From the NCBI GenBank assembly GCA_017856455.1, contig JAFMEZ010000022.1, positions 1-35,323 on the forward strand: a stretch of 35,323 nt of DNA, in the 5' to 3' direction. Source of the DNA: Parafilimonas sp. GTDB taxonomy: Bacteria > Bacteroidota > Bacteroidia > Chitinophagales > Chitinophagaceae. Both the position numbers and the translations under genes were made by a program. The notes below the pieces were generated by a model. It had not been told where the DNA came from, did not search any database, and was given only the letters and a program-made list of their open reading frames with translations. Shown piece by piece: positions 1-7,479 of the stretch (positions within the stretch are counted from its first letter, which is position 1; every line of letters begins with the position of its first letter).

Positions 1-761
1 ATGGATTTGCTCCAGAGAGTGTAAGAGGAAACAGCAAAGCAAGAACTGCATGGGCTGTTGATCAGTTAAAATATGCTGCAAAGGCCTCAGCGAATTTGGG
101 ATTGAATGCACATGCAACTTTCAGTGGTGCATTGTTGTGGCATACTGTTTATCCATGGCCGCAAAGACCAGCAGGATTGGTTGAAACAGGATTCAAAGAA
201 TTGGCGAACCGCTGGCTGCCGATCTTAAATGTGTTTGATGAAAATGGAGTAGATCTCTGTTATGAAATTCATCCAGGTGAAGATTTGCATGATGGTATTT
301 CTTATGAAATGTTTTTAGAACATACCAATAATCACAAGCGTGCTTGTTTATTGTACGATCCAAGTCATTTTGTTTTACAGTGTTTGGATTATTTAACATA
401 TATCGATCATTATCATGAGCGCATCAAAATGTTTCATGTGAAAGATGCTGAATTCAATCCAACTGGAAAGCAAGGTGTATATGGAGGATATCAAAGCTGG
501 ATCAATCGTGCAGGAAGATTCCGTTCTTTAGGAGATGGACAGGTTGATTTTGCAGGAATCTTCAGCAAACTGGCATCTTATGATTATGACGGATGGGCGG
601 TGATGGAATGGGAGTGTGCGATCAAGCACCCTGAAGATGGTGCGAAAGAAGGTGCAGTGTTTATTAAAGACAAAATCATTCGCGTTACAGAAAAAGCATT
701 TGATGATTTTGCAGGAACAGGAAGTGATGAAGCATTCAATAAAAAAATTCTAGGTATATAA
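1..761 (+). CDS. Sugar phosphate isomerase/epimerase (5' truncated)
   Basis: This is a TIM-barrel protein of the xylose isomerase-like AP-endonuclease 2 superfamily, probably a cytosolic sugar or keto-sugar isomerase/epimerase. The frame is open from base 3, so the gene begins left of the window; the first internal ATG-like start near base 96 is not the true start because the upstream codons read as normal protein (GFAPESVRGNSKARTAW). Visible metal-site-type motifs are CYEIHPGEDLHD, LLYDPSHFVLQ, MFHVKDAEF and, near the end, WAVMEWECAIKHPEDGA. These match the acidic and histidine residues that bind a divalent metal in this superfamily. It lies 25 nt upstream of a cytochrome c gene and appears to head the operon with DUF1080 and the ThuA fusion. 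The family is certain; the substrate is not. The context suggests an oxidised sugar. Confidence 0.85.
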   Translation, partial: GFAPESVRGNSKARTAWAVDQLKYAAKASANLGLNAHATFSGALLWHTVYPWPQRPAGLVETGFKELANRWLPILNVFDENGVDLCYEIHPGEDLHDGISYEMFLEHTNNHKRACLLYDPSHFVLQCLDYLTYIDHYHERIKMFHVKDAEFNPTGKQGVYGGYQSWINRAGRFRSLGDGQVDFAGIFSKLASYDYDGWAVMEWECAIKHPEDGAKEGAVFIKDKIIRVTEKAFDDFAGTGSDEAFNKKILGI

Positions 762-786
762 TCCATAAACAAGAAAAAAAGAGAAC

Positions 787-1179
787 ATGAAAAAAGTAAT
801 TTTTACACTAATCATTGCTGCAGGAATATATGCATGCGGATCGAGCAACACTGAAACAACAGAACAAAAGCCCATTAGCAATGCAACAGAAGAACCTTTA
901 AAAGAGGAGGCTCCTGCAGTTGCAAAGAAAGACGGTAAGGCTTTGATTGAAGCATCTGATTGCAGAACATGTCATAAAGACGATACAAAATTGATTGGCC
1001 CTGCTTATAAAGATGTTGCAAAAAAATATCCAAGTAATCCAGATAATATCAAGATGCTTGCAGAAAAAATTATGAAAGGTGGACAAGGAAATTGGGGTGA
1101 AATTCCAATGGCAGCACATCCAAATGTTTCAATGGAAGATGCTTCAGCCATGGTAGAATATATTTTAACCATCAAATAA
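787..1179 (+). CDS. Small lipoprotein c-type cytochrome
   Basis: A 130-residue class I cytochrome c of the c551/c552 type, likely an electron carrier anchored by lipid at a membrane. The N-terminus is a lipoprotein signal with the lipid cysteine at C17 (IYAC), followed by a roughly 35-residue linker rich in Glu, Thr and Ala. The haem motif CRTCH is at residues 59-63. The probable distal ligand is M108 in EIPMAAHP. It sits one base upstream of the DUF1080 gene and two genes upstream of a fusion protein whose cytochrome domain is about half identical to it by eye. This suggests that it accepts or relays electrons from sugar oxidation in the same pathway. The cytochrome assignment is firm; the partner is inferred. 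Confidence 0.93.
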   Translation: MKKVIFTLIIAAGIYACGSSNTETTEQKPISNATEEPLKEEAPAVAKKDGKALIEASDCRTCHKDDTKLIGPAYKDVAKKYPSNPDNIKMLAEKIMKGGQGNWGEIPMAAHPNVSMEDASAMVEYILTIK

Positions 1180-1180
1180 A

Positions 1181-1912
1181 ATGATCAATATGAAAAAATT
1201 AACAACGATTGCTTTTTTGATTTGTGCTATTGCACTTGTATCATTTGTGAATAAGGGACAAGGAACAAGTGATGAGGGAAAGGGAAAGAAGAAAGGATGG
1301 GTTTCTTTGTTTGATGGAAAGACTAAAAAGGGCTGGCATATTTATCGTGGTGAAGGAACAGGATCATCTTGGCAAATAGAGGATGGTGCATTGGTTTTCA
1401 TTCCTAGCACTGAAAAGGGAGTAAAGAATGGAGGAGATTTAACCACTGATCAGGAATTTGAAAATTATCATTTCAGTGTGGAATGGAAAATTTCTGAAGG
1501 TGGAAACAGCGGCATTATTTTTAATGTGAAGGAAGATTCGGTCAATAAGAAATCTTATTTAACTGGAATGGAAATGCAGGTATTGGATAACGACAGACAT
1601 GCTGATGCGAAAATTCATAAACACCGTGCCGGCGATTTGTATGATCTAATTCCTTCATCAAAAGAATCTGCAAAGCCTGTTGGAGAATGGAACCTTGCAG
1701 AAATTATTTACAATAACAATGAGCTTAAATTGTTTTTGAATGGTGTAAACGTTGTAAGCACAATTGTTGGAGATGACAACTGGAATACCATGGTAGCTGG
1801 AAGCAAATTCAAAAGCATGCCTGGATTTGGTAAATACCACAAAGGAAGAATTTCACTTCAGGATCACGGAAATAAAGTTTGGTTCAGAAATATTAAAATC
1901 AAACAACTATAA
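1181..1912 (+). CDS. DUF1080 / 3-keto-disaccharide hydrolase-family exported protein
   Basis: A 243-residue exported protein of the DUF1080 family (PF06439), now linked to hydrolysis of 3-keto-glycosides and having a concanavalin-like beta-sandwich fold. After a signal peptide (roughly residues 1-27) comes the family opening GWVSLFDGKTKKGWH, then FSVEWKISEGGNSGIIF and GMEMQVLDN, and the C-terminal ISLQDHGNKVWFRNIKI. All are typical of the family, and the length is that of a single-domain member. ATG 1181 lies one base after the cytochrome stop; ATG 1190 (MKKLTTIAF) is an equally plausible start with a more conventional signal n-region. The placement between a cytochrome and a sugar-dehydrogenase-like fusion fits an oxidise-then-hydrolyse glycoside pathway, but the substrate is unknown. 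Confidence 0.9.
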   Translation: MINMKKLTTIAFLICAIALVSFVNKGQGTSDEGKGKKKGWVSLFDGKTKKGWHIYRGEGTGSSWQIEDGALVFIPSTEKGVKNGGDLTTDQEFENYHFSVEWKISEGGNSGIIFNVKEDSVNKKSYLTGMEMQVLDNDRHADAKIHKHRAGDLYDLIPSSKESAKPVGEWNLAEIIYNNNELKLFLNGVNVVSTIVGDDNWNTMVAGSKFKSMPGFGKYHKGRISLQDHGNKVWFRNIKIKQL

Positions 1913-1931
1913 AATCTTTCTTTTAAATTTG

Positions 1932-1966
1932 AAAATGGATGTCCTTTAAAGACATCCATTTTTTTA
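1932..1966 (+). terminator. Intrinsic terminator after the DUF1080 gene
   Basis: A perfect stem AATGGATGTC (1934-1943) / GACATCCATT (1951-1960) with loop CTTTAAA is followed by a run of Ts to 1965. It ends only about 17 nt before the ATG of the ThuA fusion, leaving almost no room for an independent promoter. It may therefore act as a partial terminator inside the operon. Confidence 0.8.
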
Positions 1967-1982
1967 TCATTAAACTTTTGCT

Positions 1983-4900
1983 ATGTTATCCAAAATCAAA
2001 ACATGTTTGTCAGTAATACTTTCTCTTTTTGTATTGACAGCATCAGGCCAAACAAAAATTTTGGTTTTTTCCAAGACAGCCGGATTCAGGCATTCATCTA
2101 TTGTTCCTGGAAAACCCGCTATCATGAAATTGGGAAAAGAAAATGGCTTTGTTGTTGATACAACTGAAGATGCATCGAAATTTACTGATGCTGTTTTGAA
2201 AGAATATAACGCTGTTGTTTTTTTGAATACAACTGGAGATGTACTGAATATCATTCAGCAAGCAGCATTTGAAAGATACATTCAATCGGGTGGTGGATTT
2301 ATGGGTATTCATGCTGCAACGGATTGTGAATACAACTGGCCATGGTATGGAAAATTGGTTGGAGCATATTTCAAGGGACATCCAAAAAATCAAAAGGCTA
2401 AACTTAATGTAATCAATAAGTCTCATCCAAGTACTTCACACTTACCAGATGTTTGGGAGCGCGTTGATGAATGGTATAATTTCAAAAAGGCACCAAGCAA
2501 AGAAGAAGTGAATGTACTCGTAACAATAGATGAAACTTCATATCAGGGTGGAGATAATGGCGCATGGCATCCAATGGTATGGTACCATGACTATGATGGT
2601 GGAAGAGCATACTATACAGAATTTGGACATACTGATGAATCGTTTGCAGATCCAAATTATTTGAAACATATTCTAGGTGGAATACAGTATGCCATTGGCA
2701 ACGGATCAAAACCAGATTATTCCAAAGCGAGAACACAAAACGCTCCAGAAGACGATCGGTTTACAAAAAATATTTTGGCTGGTGGGGTGTTTGATGAACC
2801 AACAGAAATAGCCATCCTCCCAAATTTGGATATTCTGGTTTCACAACGCAAGGGCGAGTTGACATATTATAATCAACAAACAAAAAAAGCAACTCAAGTT
2901 GCTAAACTGAACGTATATCATAAATCAGGAGTGAGAGATGTCAATGCAGAAGAAGGTTTCATGGGCATAACAGCAGATCCTGATTATGCAAAGAATAATT
3001 TTATATATGTATACTATGCACCCATTGATACATCTGTAAACAGACTTTCAAGATTTGTATTTAAAGATGGGAAGCTTGACCTAAAATCTGAAAAAGTGAT
3101 TTTGGATGTTGCATCCACTAGAAAAATTTGTTGCCATACAGGGGGATCACTGACGTTTGGCAATGATAGAAATTTGTATTTATCAACTGGTGATAATTCA
3201 ACGCCATTTAATCAACCCAACTCAAAATATACATTGGATGGATACGGACCAATGGATAATCGTCAAGGGTTTGAACAATGGGACGCAAGAAGAAGTTCTG
3301 CCAATACAAATGATTTGAGAGGAAAGGTGTTGCGTATAAAAGTTGATGAGCAAGGAAATTACACTATTCCAGAAGGAAACCTTTTCCCTCCAGGAACACC
3401 AAAAACACGTCCTGAAATTTATACAATGGGAACAAGAAATTCTTATCGCATTGCTGTTGATAAGAAAACAAACTATTTGTATTGGGGAGATGTTGGTCCT
3501 GATGCACAAGATGATCATCCAAATGAAAGAGGAACGCGTGGATATGATGAAATGAATCAGGCAAAGAAAGCTGGATTTTTTGGTTGGCCATTATTTGTTG
3601 GAAACAATTATCCTTATCGTCAATTTGATTATGAAACAGGTAAGGTGGGAGATTATTTTGATCCAAAGAAACCATTGAATCTTTCCAAGAACAATACAGG
3701 ATTGGTAGAATTGCCGCCTGTTAGTCCTGCATTCATATATTATCCTTACGCTGCATCTGCAGAATTTCCAGAGGTTGGATCTGGCGGAAGAAATGCAATG
3801 GCTGGGCCAACTTACCACTCTGAATATTTTCCATCTGCAACGAGGTATCCATCTTACTATGATAATAAAGTTTTGTTTTATGAATGGATGAGAGGATTTT
3901 TCAAGTGGGTGACATTGGATAAGGAAGGGAATTATGAAAAGATGGAATCATTTGTTCCACATATTAAATTCAACAATGCAATTGATGTTGAAGTTGGTCC
4001 GGATGGTAGATTGTATGGAGTTGAATATGGAACAGGTTGGTTTTCCAAAAACAATGACGCTGCATTATTTCGTATTGATTATAATGGTGGGAACAGAGCG
4101 CCTAAGACTGCTATAAAGGTTGATAAAAAATCTGGTTCTATTCCATTCACTGTAAAGGTTAGTGCTGAAGGCTCATCTGATCCAGATAAAGATGCGTTGA
4201 ATTATGTTTGGCATTTTGGATCAGTGGTACAAAAAGCAACAACTTCAAACAATGCAAGTTTTACATTTACTAAAGCTGGTGATTATAATATATATGTAGA
4301 AGTAAAAGATGCAAAGGGAGCAACAACGAAGAGCGAGGTGATAAAAATTTATGCCGGCAATGAAGCGCCAACAGTAACCGTGAAGAATGTAAACAGTAAT
4401 AGTTTTTATTTTCCTGGTATTCCCGTTCCATATGAAGTGTTGATCAATGATAAAGAGGATGGAACTTCAGAAAAAGGAAGCGTTGATAAAAAATCAATTT
4501 TTGTAAAGGTTGATTATATCAGTGGAATGGACAGAGCGCAGGTAATGGGACACCAAATTATCACTGCTGCGATGGAAGGAAAGAATCTTGCTGCAACATT
4601 GGATTGTAAAGTATGTCACAAAGAAAATGAAAAATCAATTGGACCAGCTTACAAGCAAGTTGCACAGCGATATCAAAATGATGCTAAAGCAAAAACATAT
4701 CTTACCAACAAGATCATCAAAGGTGGCGGTGGTGTTTGGGGAGAGACAGCAATGGCTGCGCATCCAGACCTGAAGCCTTCTGATGCAGAGATGATTGTTG
4801 AGTGGATATTGGGATTAAATAAAACTGCTGCACCATCATTGCCTTCAAAGGGAAGTATTACACCAACAGCTAAAGACTTAGGCAATGGAAATTTAATGCA

Positions 4901-5372
4901 GATCACTGCAACATATACTGATAAAGGTGGAAAAGGTATTCGTCCACAAAGCGGTGTAGGAAATCTGATATTAAGGAGTCCAATTATTTCTGTTGACGCC
5001 AACAATGGAGTTGATAAAGTGGCGATAGCAGAGTTTGACGGTAAAAAAATTGCAGTATCAACGGATAGGATTGGATTGATTCATTTTGACAATGTTAATT
5101 TGAGTAATGTTACCCTGGTTGATATAAATTATATGATGCAGGCTGTTCCGGATATTGGATATACCATCAGTTTACATGTTGATGGTGCAAATGGAAAGCA
5201 GTTGGGAGCTGTAAAAATTGGACATGATGTTGATCCGAAAGCAACAAAAGCATCAATTGTATTGAATGATGTACCAGCTCAACCTTTCAATTTATATGTG
5301 AAAATTACCAAGGCTGATGCAAAAGAGACACAGTATTTGGCGATTGGTTCGCTGCACTTGTTGGTGAAGTAG
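1983..5372 (+). CDS. Exported ThuA - sorbosone dehydrogenase-like propeller - PKD - cytochrome c fusion
   Basis: An 1129-residue exported multidomain protein. Approximate order: signal peptide 1-23; ThuA-like domain 24-240 (glutamine-amidotransferase-like fold, associated with sugar utilisation; FMGIHAATDCEYNWPWYGKL and the WYNF region visible); glucose/sorbosone dehydrogenase-type beta-propeller 255-700 (EEGFMGITADPDYAKN, CCHTGGSLTFG, STGDN, ELPPVSPAFIYYPY); PKD domain 705-790; cytochrome c domain with CKVCH at 875-879 and a Met in ETAMAAHPD; C-terminal beta domain about 955-1129 resembling a CBM6-type carbohydrate-binding module. The likely role is periplasmic or surface oxidation of a sugar, passing electrons within the polypeptide from the propeller to haem. 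Related architectures are widespread in Bacteroidota and mostly uncharacterised. It lies in the operon with cytochrome c and DUF1080. The propeller cofactor (PQQ or none) cannot be read from the sequence. Confidence 0.9.
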   Translation: MLSKIKTCLSVILSLFVLTASGQTKILVFSKTAGFRHSSIVPGKPAIMKLGKENGFVVDTTEDASKFTDAVLKEYNAVVFLNTTGDVLNIIQQAAFERYIQSGGGFMGIHAATDCEYNWPWYGKLVGAYFKGHPKNQKAKLNVINKSHPSTSHLPDVWERVDEWYNFKKAPSKEEVNVLVTIDETSYQGGDNGAWHPMVWYHDYDGGRAYYTEFGHTDESFADPNYLKHILGGIQYAIGNGSKPDYSKARTQNAPEDDRFTKNILAGGVFDEPTEIAILPNLDILVSQRKGELTYYNQQTKKATQVAKLNVYHKSGVRDVNAEEGFMGITADPDYAKNNFIYVYYAPIDTSVNRLSRFVFKDGKLDLKSEKVILDVASTRKICCHTGGSLTFGNDRNLYLSTGDNSTPFNQPNSKYTLDGYGPMDNRQGFEQWDARRSSANTNDLRGKVLRIKVDEQGNYTIPEGNLFPPGTPKTRPEIYTMGTRNSYRIAVDKKTNYLYWGDVGPDAQDDHPNERGTRGYDEMNQAKKAGFFGWPLFVGNNYPYRQFDYETGKVGDYFDPKKPLNLSKNNTGLVELPPVSPAFIYYPYAASAEFPEVGSGGRNAMAGPTYHSEYFPSATRYPSYYDNKVLFYEWMRGFFKWVTLDKEGNYEKMESFVPHIKFNNAIDVEVGPDGRLYGVEYGTGWFSKNNDAALFRIDYNGGNRAPKTAIKVDKKSGSIPFTVKVSAEGSSDPDKDALNYVWHFGSVVQKATTSNNASFTFTKAGDYNIYVEVKDAKGATTKSEVIKIYAGNEAPTVTVKNVNSNSFYFPGIPVPYEVLINDKEDGTSEKGSVDKKSIFVKVDYISGMDRAQVMGHQIITAAMEGKNLAATLDCKVCHKENEKSIGPAYKQVAQRYQNDAKAKTYLTNKIIKGGGGVWGETAMAAHPDLKPSDAEMIVEWILGLNKTAAPSLPSKGSITPTAKDLGNGNLMQITATYTDKGGKGIRPQSGVGNLILRSPIISVDANNGVDKVAIAEFDGKKIAVSTDRIGLIHFDNVNLSNVTLVDINYMMQAVPDIGYTISLHVDGANGKQLGAVKIGHDVDPKATKASIVLNDVPAQPFNLYVKITKADAKETQYLAIGSLHLLVK

Positions 5373-5382
5373 TGTTGATCGA

Positions 5383-5420
5383 AAAAAAGAAAGCCGCAGT
5401 TATTGAGCTGCGGCTTTTTT
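5383..5420. terminator. Bidirectional terminator between convergent genes
   Basis: The stem AAGCCGCAG (5391-5399) / CTGCGGCTT (5408-5416) has an A-run on its left and a T-run on its right, so it can terminate both strands. It lies just after the ThuA fusion stop. Its loop contains the stop codon of the - strand TMEM220-like gene, and its right arm encodes that protein's last residues (KKAAAQ). Confidence 0.8.
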
Positions 5421-5777
5421 ATTTGTAATAATATTAATAACAGCAACAATAAGGATGATGGACAGTCCACCGAATTCCCTTGTTTGTTCAATCCATGGTT
5501 TAGTTGCTTTCATGGATTGCACTAAATTTTCTGCATTGTGTTCTTTAAACCAAGCCATCACACCATTTGGATCTATGAATAATCTTACTGCATAGATCAA
5601 ACAAAATGCAATAATTATCCAGTGTGAGAATTTATCGAATTTCCCTTTGTAGGTTTGAAAACAAACATAAGCGGATACAAGATAAATAGGTATCCAAACA
5701 TATGGATCAAGATCATTGTATTGCAGTGCTGCAAAAATGATAAAGAGTATGGTGAATACGAGATTGAAAATCTTCAT
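5400..5777 (-). CDS. TMEM220-like small membrane protein
   Basis: A 125-residue protein with about four hydrophobic segments (residues near 3-17, 25-41, 51-67 and 101-118). The opening resembles the TMEM220 transmembrane family: a first helix ending in AALQYNDLDPYVWIPIY and then a Tyr- and Lys-containing loop. The function of this family is unknown. It is the last gene of a three-gene - strand unit, 18 nt after the Tat-exported isomerase. The family call rests on the characteristic QYNDLDP segment and its length. Confidence 0.75.
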   Translation of the reverse strand: MKIFNLVFTILFIIFAALQYNDLDPYVWIPIYLVSAYVCFQTYKGKFDKFSHWIIIAFCLIYAVRLFIDPNGVMAWFKEHNAENLVQSMKATKPWIEQTREFGGLSIILIVAVINIITNKKAAAQ

Positions 5778-5795
5778 TGATGTAAAAATTTTCTT

Positions 5796-6686
5796 CTACA
5801 GGTATTTTACAAGTGATGATTGAATATGACCAATGCTTTGTTTGATGCTGTCTAAAGGGTTACCCGGACAAACATCTTGTTCAACAAAGAAGTGTTTCAT
5901 ACCAGAGAGTTTTGCATTTTTGAAAATGGTTGCGAAGTCAATTACACCATTTCCAACTTCGGTAAAGTTTTTCTTTTCGGTTTTATCCATGTCTTTCACG
6001 TGCCATAGTGCTACCCTTCCCTTGTGTTGGTTGAAAAACTGTATAGGATCTTGTCCAGCGCGACTTGCCCAATACAGATCAAGTTCAATTTTAACCAAGT
6101 TCTCATCAGTTTGTTTGGTAAGAATATCCATCGGCAATTGTCCATTTACCATTTCAAATTCAAAATCATGGTTATGGTAACAAAGTTGAATGCCTGCTTT
6201 TTTGCAGGTTTCACCAGCCTTATTTAAATCTTCTGCGATTTTTTTATAGTCATCGATTGATTTTCTTTCATTCGGCATGAGGTATGCAACAACCATATAG
6301 TCTTGACCAATTGCTTTTGCGTCTTCAACTGCTTTTTCCCATCCGTAAACAATTGTACCAGGTACTTGTCTGTTTCCAAAGTTTCCGTACATGTAATGTC
6401 CGCTTGCTGCTTTCAAACCAACATCCGATAGGAATGTTTTGTATTCGGCTGCGTTCATTCCAAAATATTTACCATTGTATCCAAAGTTTTCAACTTCGCT
6501 GAAACCAAGAGCGGCAACTTGTTTGATGGTGCCTTTTGCATCTTTGCCTATCAAGTCTCTTACTGTATAAAGTTGTACACCTACTTTTTTATTTTTTACA
6601 TCTGCAAATGCAAAAGAATCTTTCATCATGATTGTACCTGCAGACAACCATGCCATTTGTTTGAGCAGTTCTCTTCTTGTAGTCAT
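5796..6686 (-). CDS. Tat-exported sugar isomerase/epimerase (xylose isomerase-like TIM barrel)
   Basis: A 296-residue TIM-barrel protein of the sugar phosphate isomerase/epimerase family carrying an export signal. The N-terminus has a twin-arginine motif (TTRRELLKQ, residues 2-10) and a hydrophobic stretch ending at SFAFA near residue 28, so it is probably folded before export through Tat. Barrel motifs include VGVQLYTVRD, CYHNHDFEFE, VKIELDLYWASRAGQDP, LWHVKDMD and HFFVEQD. These supply the His, Glu and Asp residues expected for a divalent-metal site. It starts 10 nt after the thioredoxin-like gene ends and precedes the TMEM220-like gene. An extracytoplasmic isomerase acting on free or oxidised sugars, such as 3-keto-hexoses, would fit the neighbouring DUF1080 and dehydrogenase genes; that role is inferred. 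Confidence 0.88.
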   Translation of the reverse strand: MTTRRELLKQMAWLSAGTIMMKDSFAFADVKNKKVGVQLYTVRDLIGKDAKGTIKQVAALGFSEVENFGYNGKYFGMNAAEYKTFLSDVGLKAASGHYMYGNFGNRQVPGTIVYGWEKAVEDAKAIGQDYMVVAYLMPNERKSIDDYKKIAEDLNKAGETCKKAGIQLCYHNHDFEFEMVNGQLPMDILTKQTDENLVKIELDLYWASRAGQDPIQFFNQHKGRVALWHVKDMDKTEKKNFTEVGNGVIDFATIFKNAKLSGMKHFFVEQDVCPGNPLDSIKQSIGHIQSSLVKYL

Positions 6687-6696
6687 TGTTATTCAT

Positions 6697-7167
6697 TTAT
6701 TTTTTAAAGATATTGATGAAGGTTGGAATATCACTTTCTTCATCACTATATAAAATCAATTGTCTGTTTGCTCCGAAGAGAAACATGGAAGGATATTTTT
6801 TCGGAAGGAATCTACCGATGAATTGATTGTAGACGTCCAACACTACAACTGTATTTTTCTTTGTATGAAGTACGGGACCAACACGTTTTAAAAATTCCAT
6901 AGCAACATCTTTTCGATCGCGCGTAACGATAACGATGTTGAGGTTATTCATTGATTGGTGGTTCTTGTTGTATTCTGTGATGGCACGAAAACAATGTGGG
7001 CACTCTGTGTCGAAGAAGATGAAGAAGGTTTTTTTACCTGGCGTGAGATTTTTGGAAGTAAACTCCGCACCATTGTCCATACGTACAAATTTGAACTCAG
7101 GTATATTTTTCACTTGGGCAGTTGCCATGCCACTGATCAATAGGAATGCAATGAGGAATTGTTTCAT
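6697..7167 (-). CDS. Exported thioredoxin-like protein (CPHC active site)
   Basis: A 156-residue exported protein of the TlpA/AhpC-TSA-like thioredoxin fold. It has a signal peptide (cleavage near ATA-Q18) and the redox motif CPHC at residues 56-59 in FFDTECPHCFRAI. A conserved cis-proline-type segment appears later (KKYPSMFLFGANRQLILY). CPHC is the DsbA-like dipeptide, but the overall length and N-terminal region match Bacteroidota redoxin domains. It is the first gene of the - strand unit with the Tat isomerase and the TMEM220-like protein. It might reduce disulfides or assist cytochrome maturation in the envelope; the partner is unknown. Confidence 0.82.
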   Translation of the reverse strand: MKQFLIAFLLISGMATAQVKNIPEFKFVRMDNGAEFTSKNLTPGKKTFFIFFDTECPHCFRAITEYNKNHQSMNNLNIVIVTRDRKDVAMEFLKRVGPVLHTKKNTVVVLDVYNQFIGRFLPKKYPSMFLFGANRQLILYSDEESDIPTFINIFKK

Positions 7168-7479
7168 GGTATCAAAAAGATGATTAATCCTGCATAATAG
7201 TAATTTTTGTTCAACATTTTAATATATATATGCAACATCTATCTTTTTTAGGTTTATCATGCAGCTATTCTATCAAACTAATTGTCAATATGCGGGTACT
7301 TCAACACAAAAATGTTGTGTAAAAAGTACACGAAAGTTAAAAAAAGTTTAATTTTTTGTAAGCTATTTAAAATGAAGACTTTAAATTGTGCCCACAAATG
7401 CAGCGAAAACGATTGCATAAACGTACAAACTAACATTTTTTACACATAAACACTATCTATTAATCAAAACCAAAATTGC
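7168..7479. other. Divergent intergenic region with overlapping inverted repeats
   Basis: These 312 AT-rich bases hold no credible gene and must contain the divergent promoters for the thioredoxin-like unit and the susC unit. I found no perfect TAnnTTTG element in either direction; the nearest + strand candidate is TTTG at 7355-7358 followed 23 nt later by TAAATTG at 7382. Two overlapping inverted repeats are visible: ACACAA-N5-TTGTGT (7304-7320) and GTGTA-N5-TACAC (7317-7331). They could be an operator or alternative hairpins. Confidence 0.5.

Noticed and set aside
7201-7209. TAATTTTTG as a promoter element
   Set aside because: It has one base too many for TAnnTTTG and lies about 270 nt from the susC ATG.
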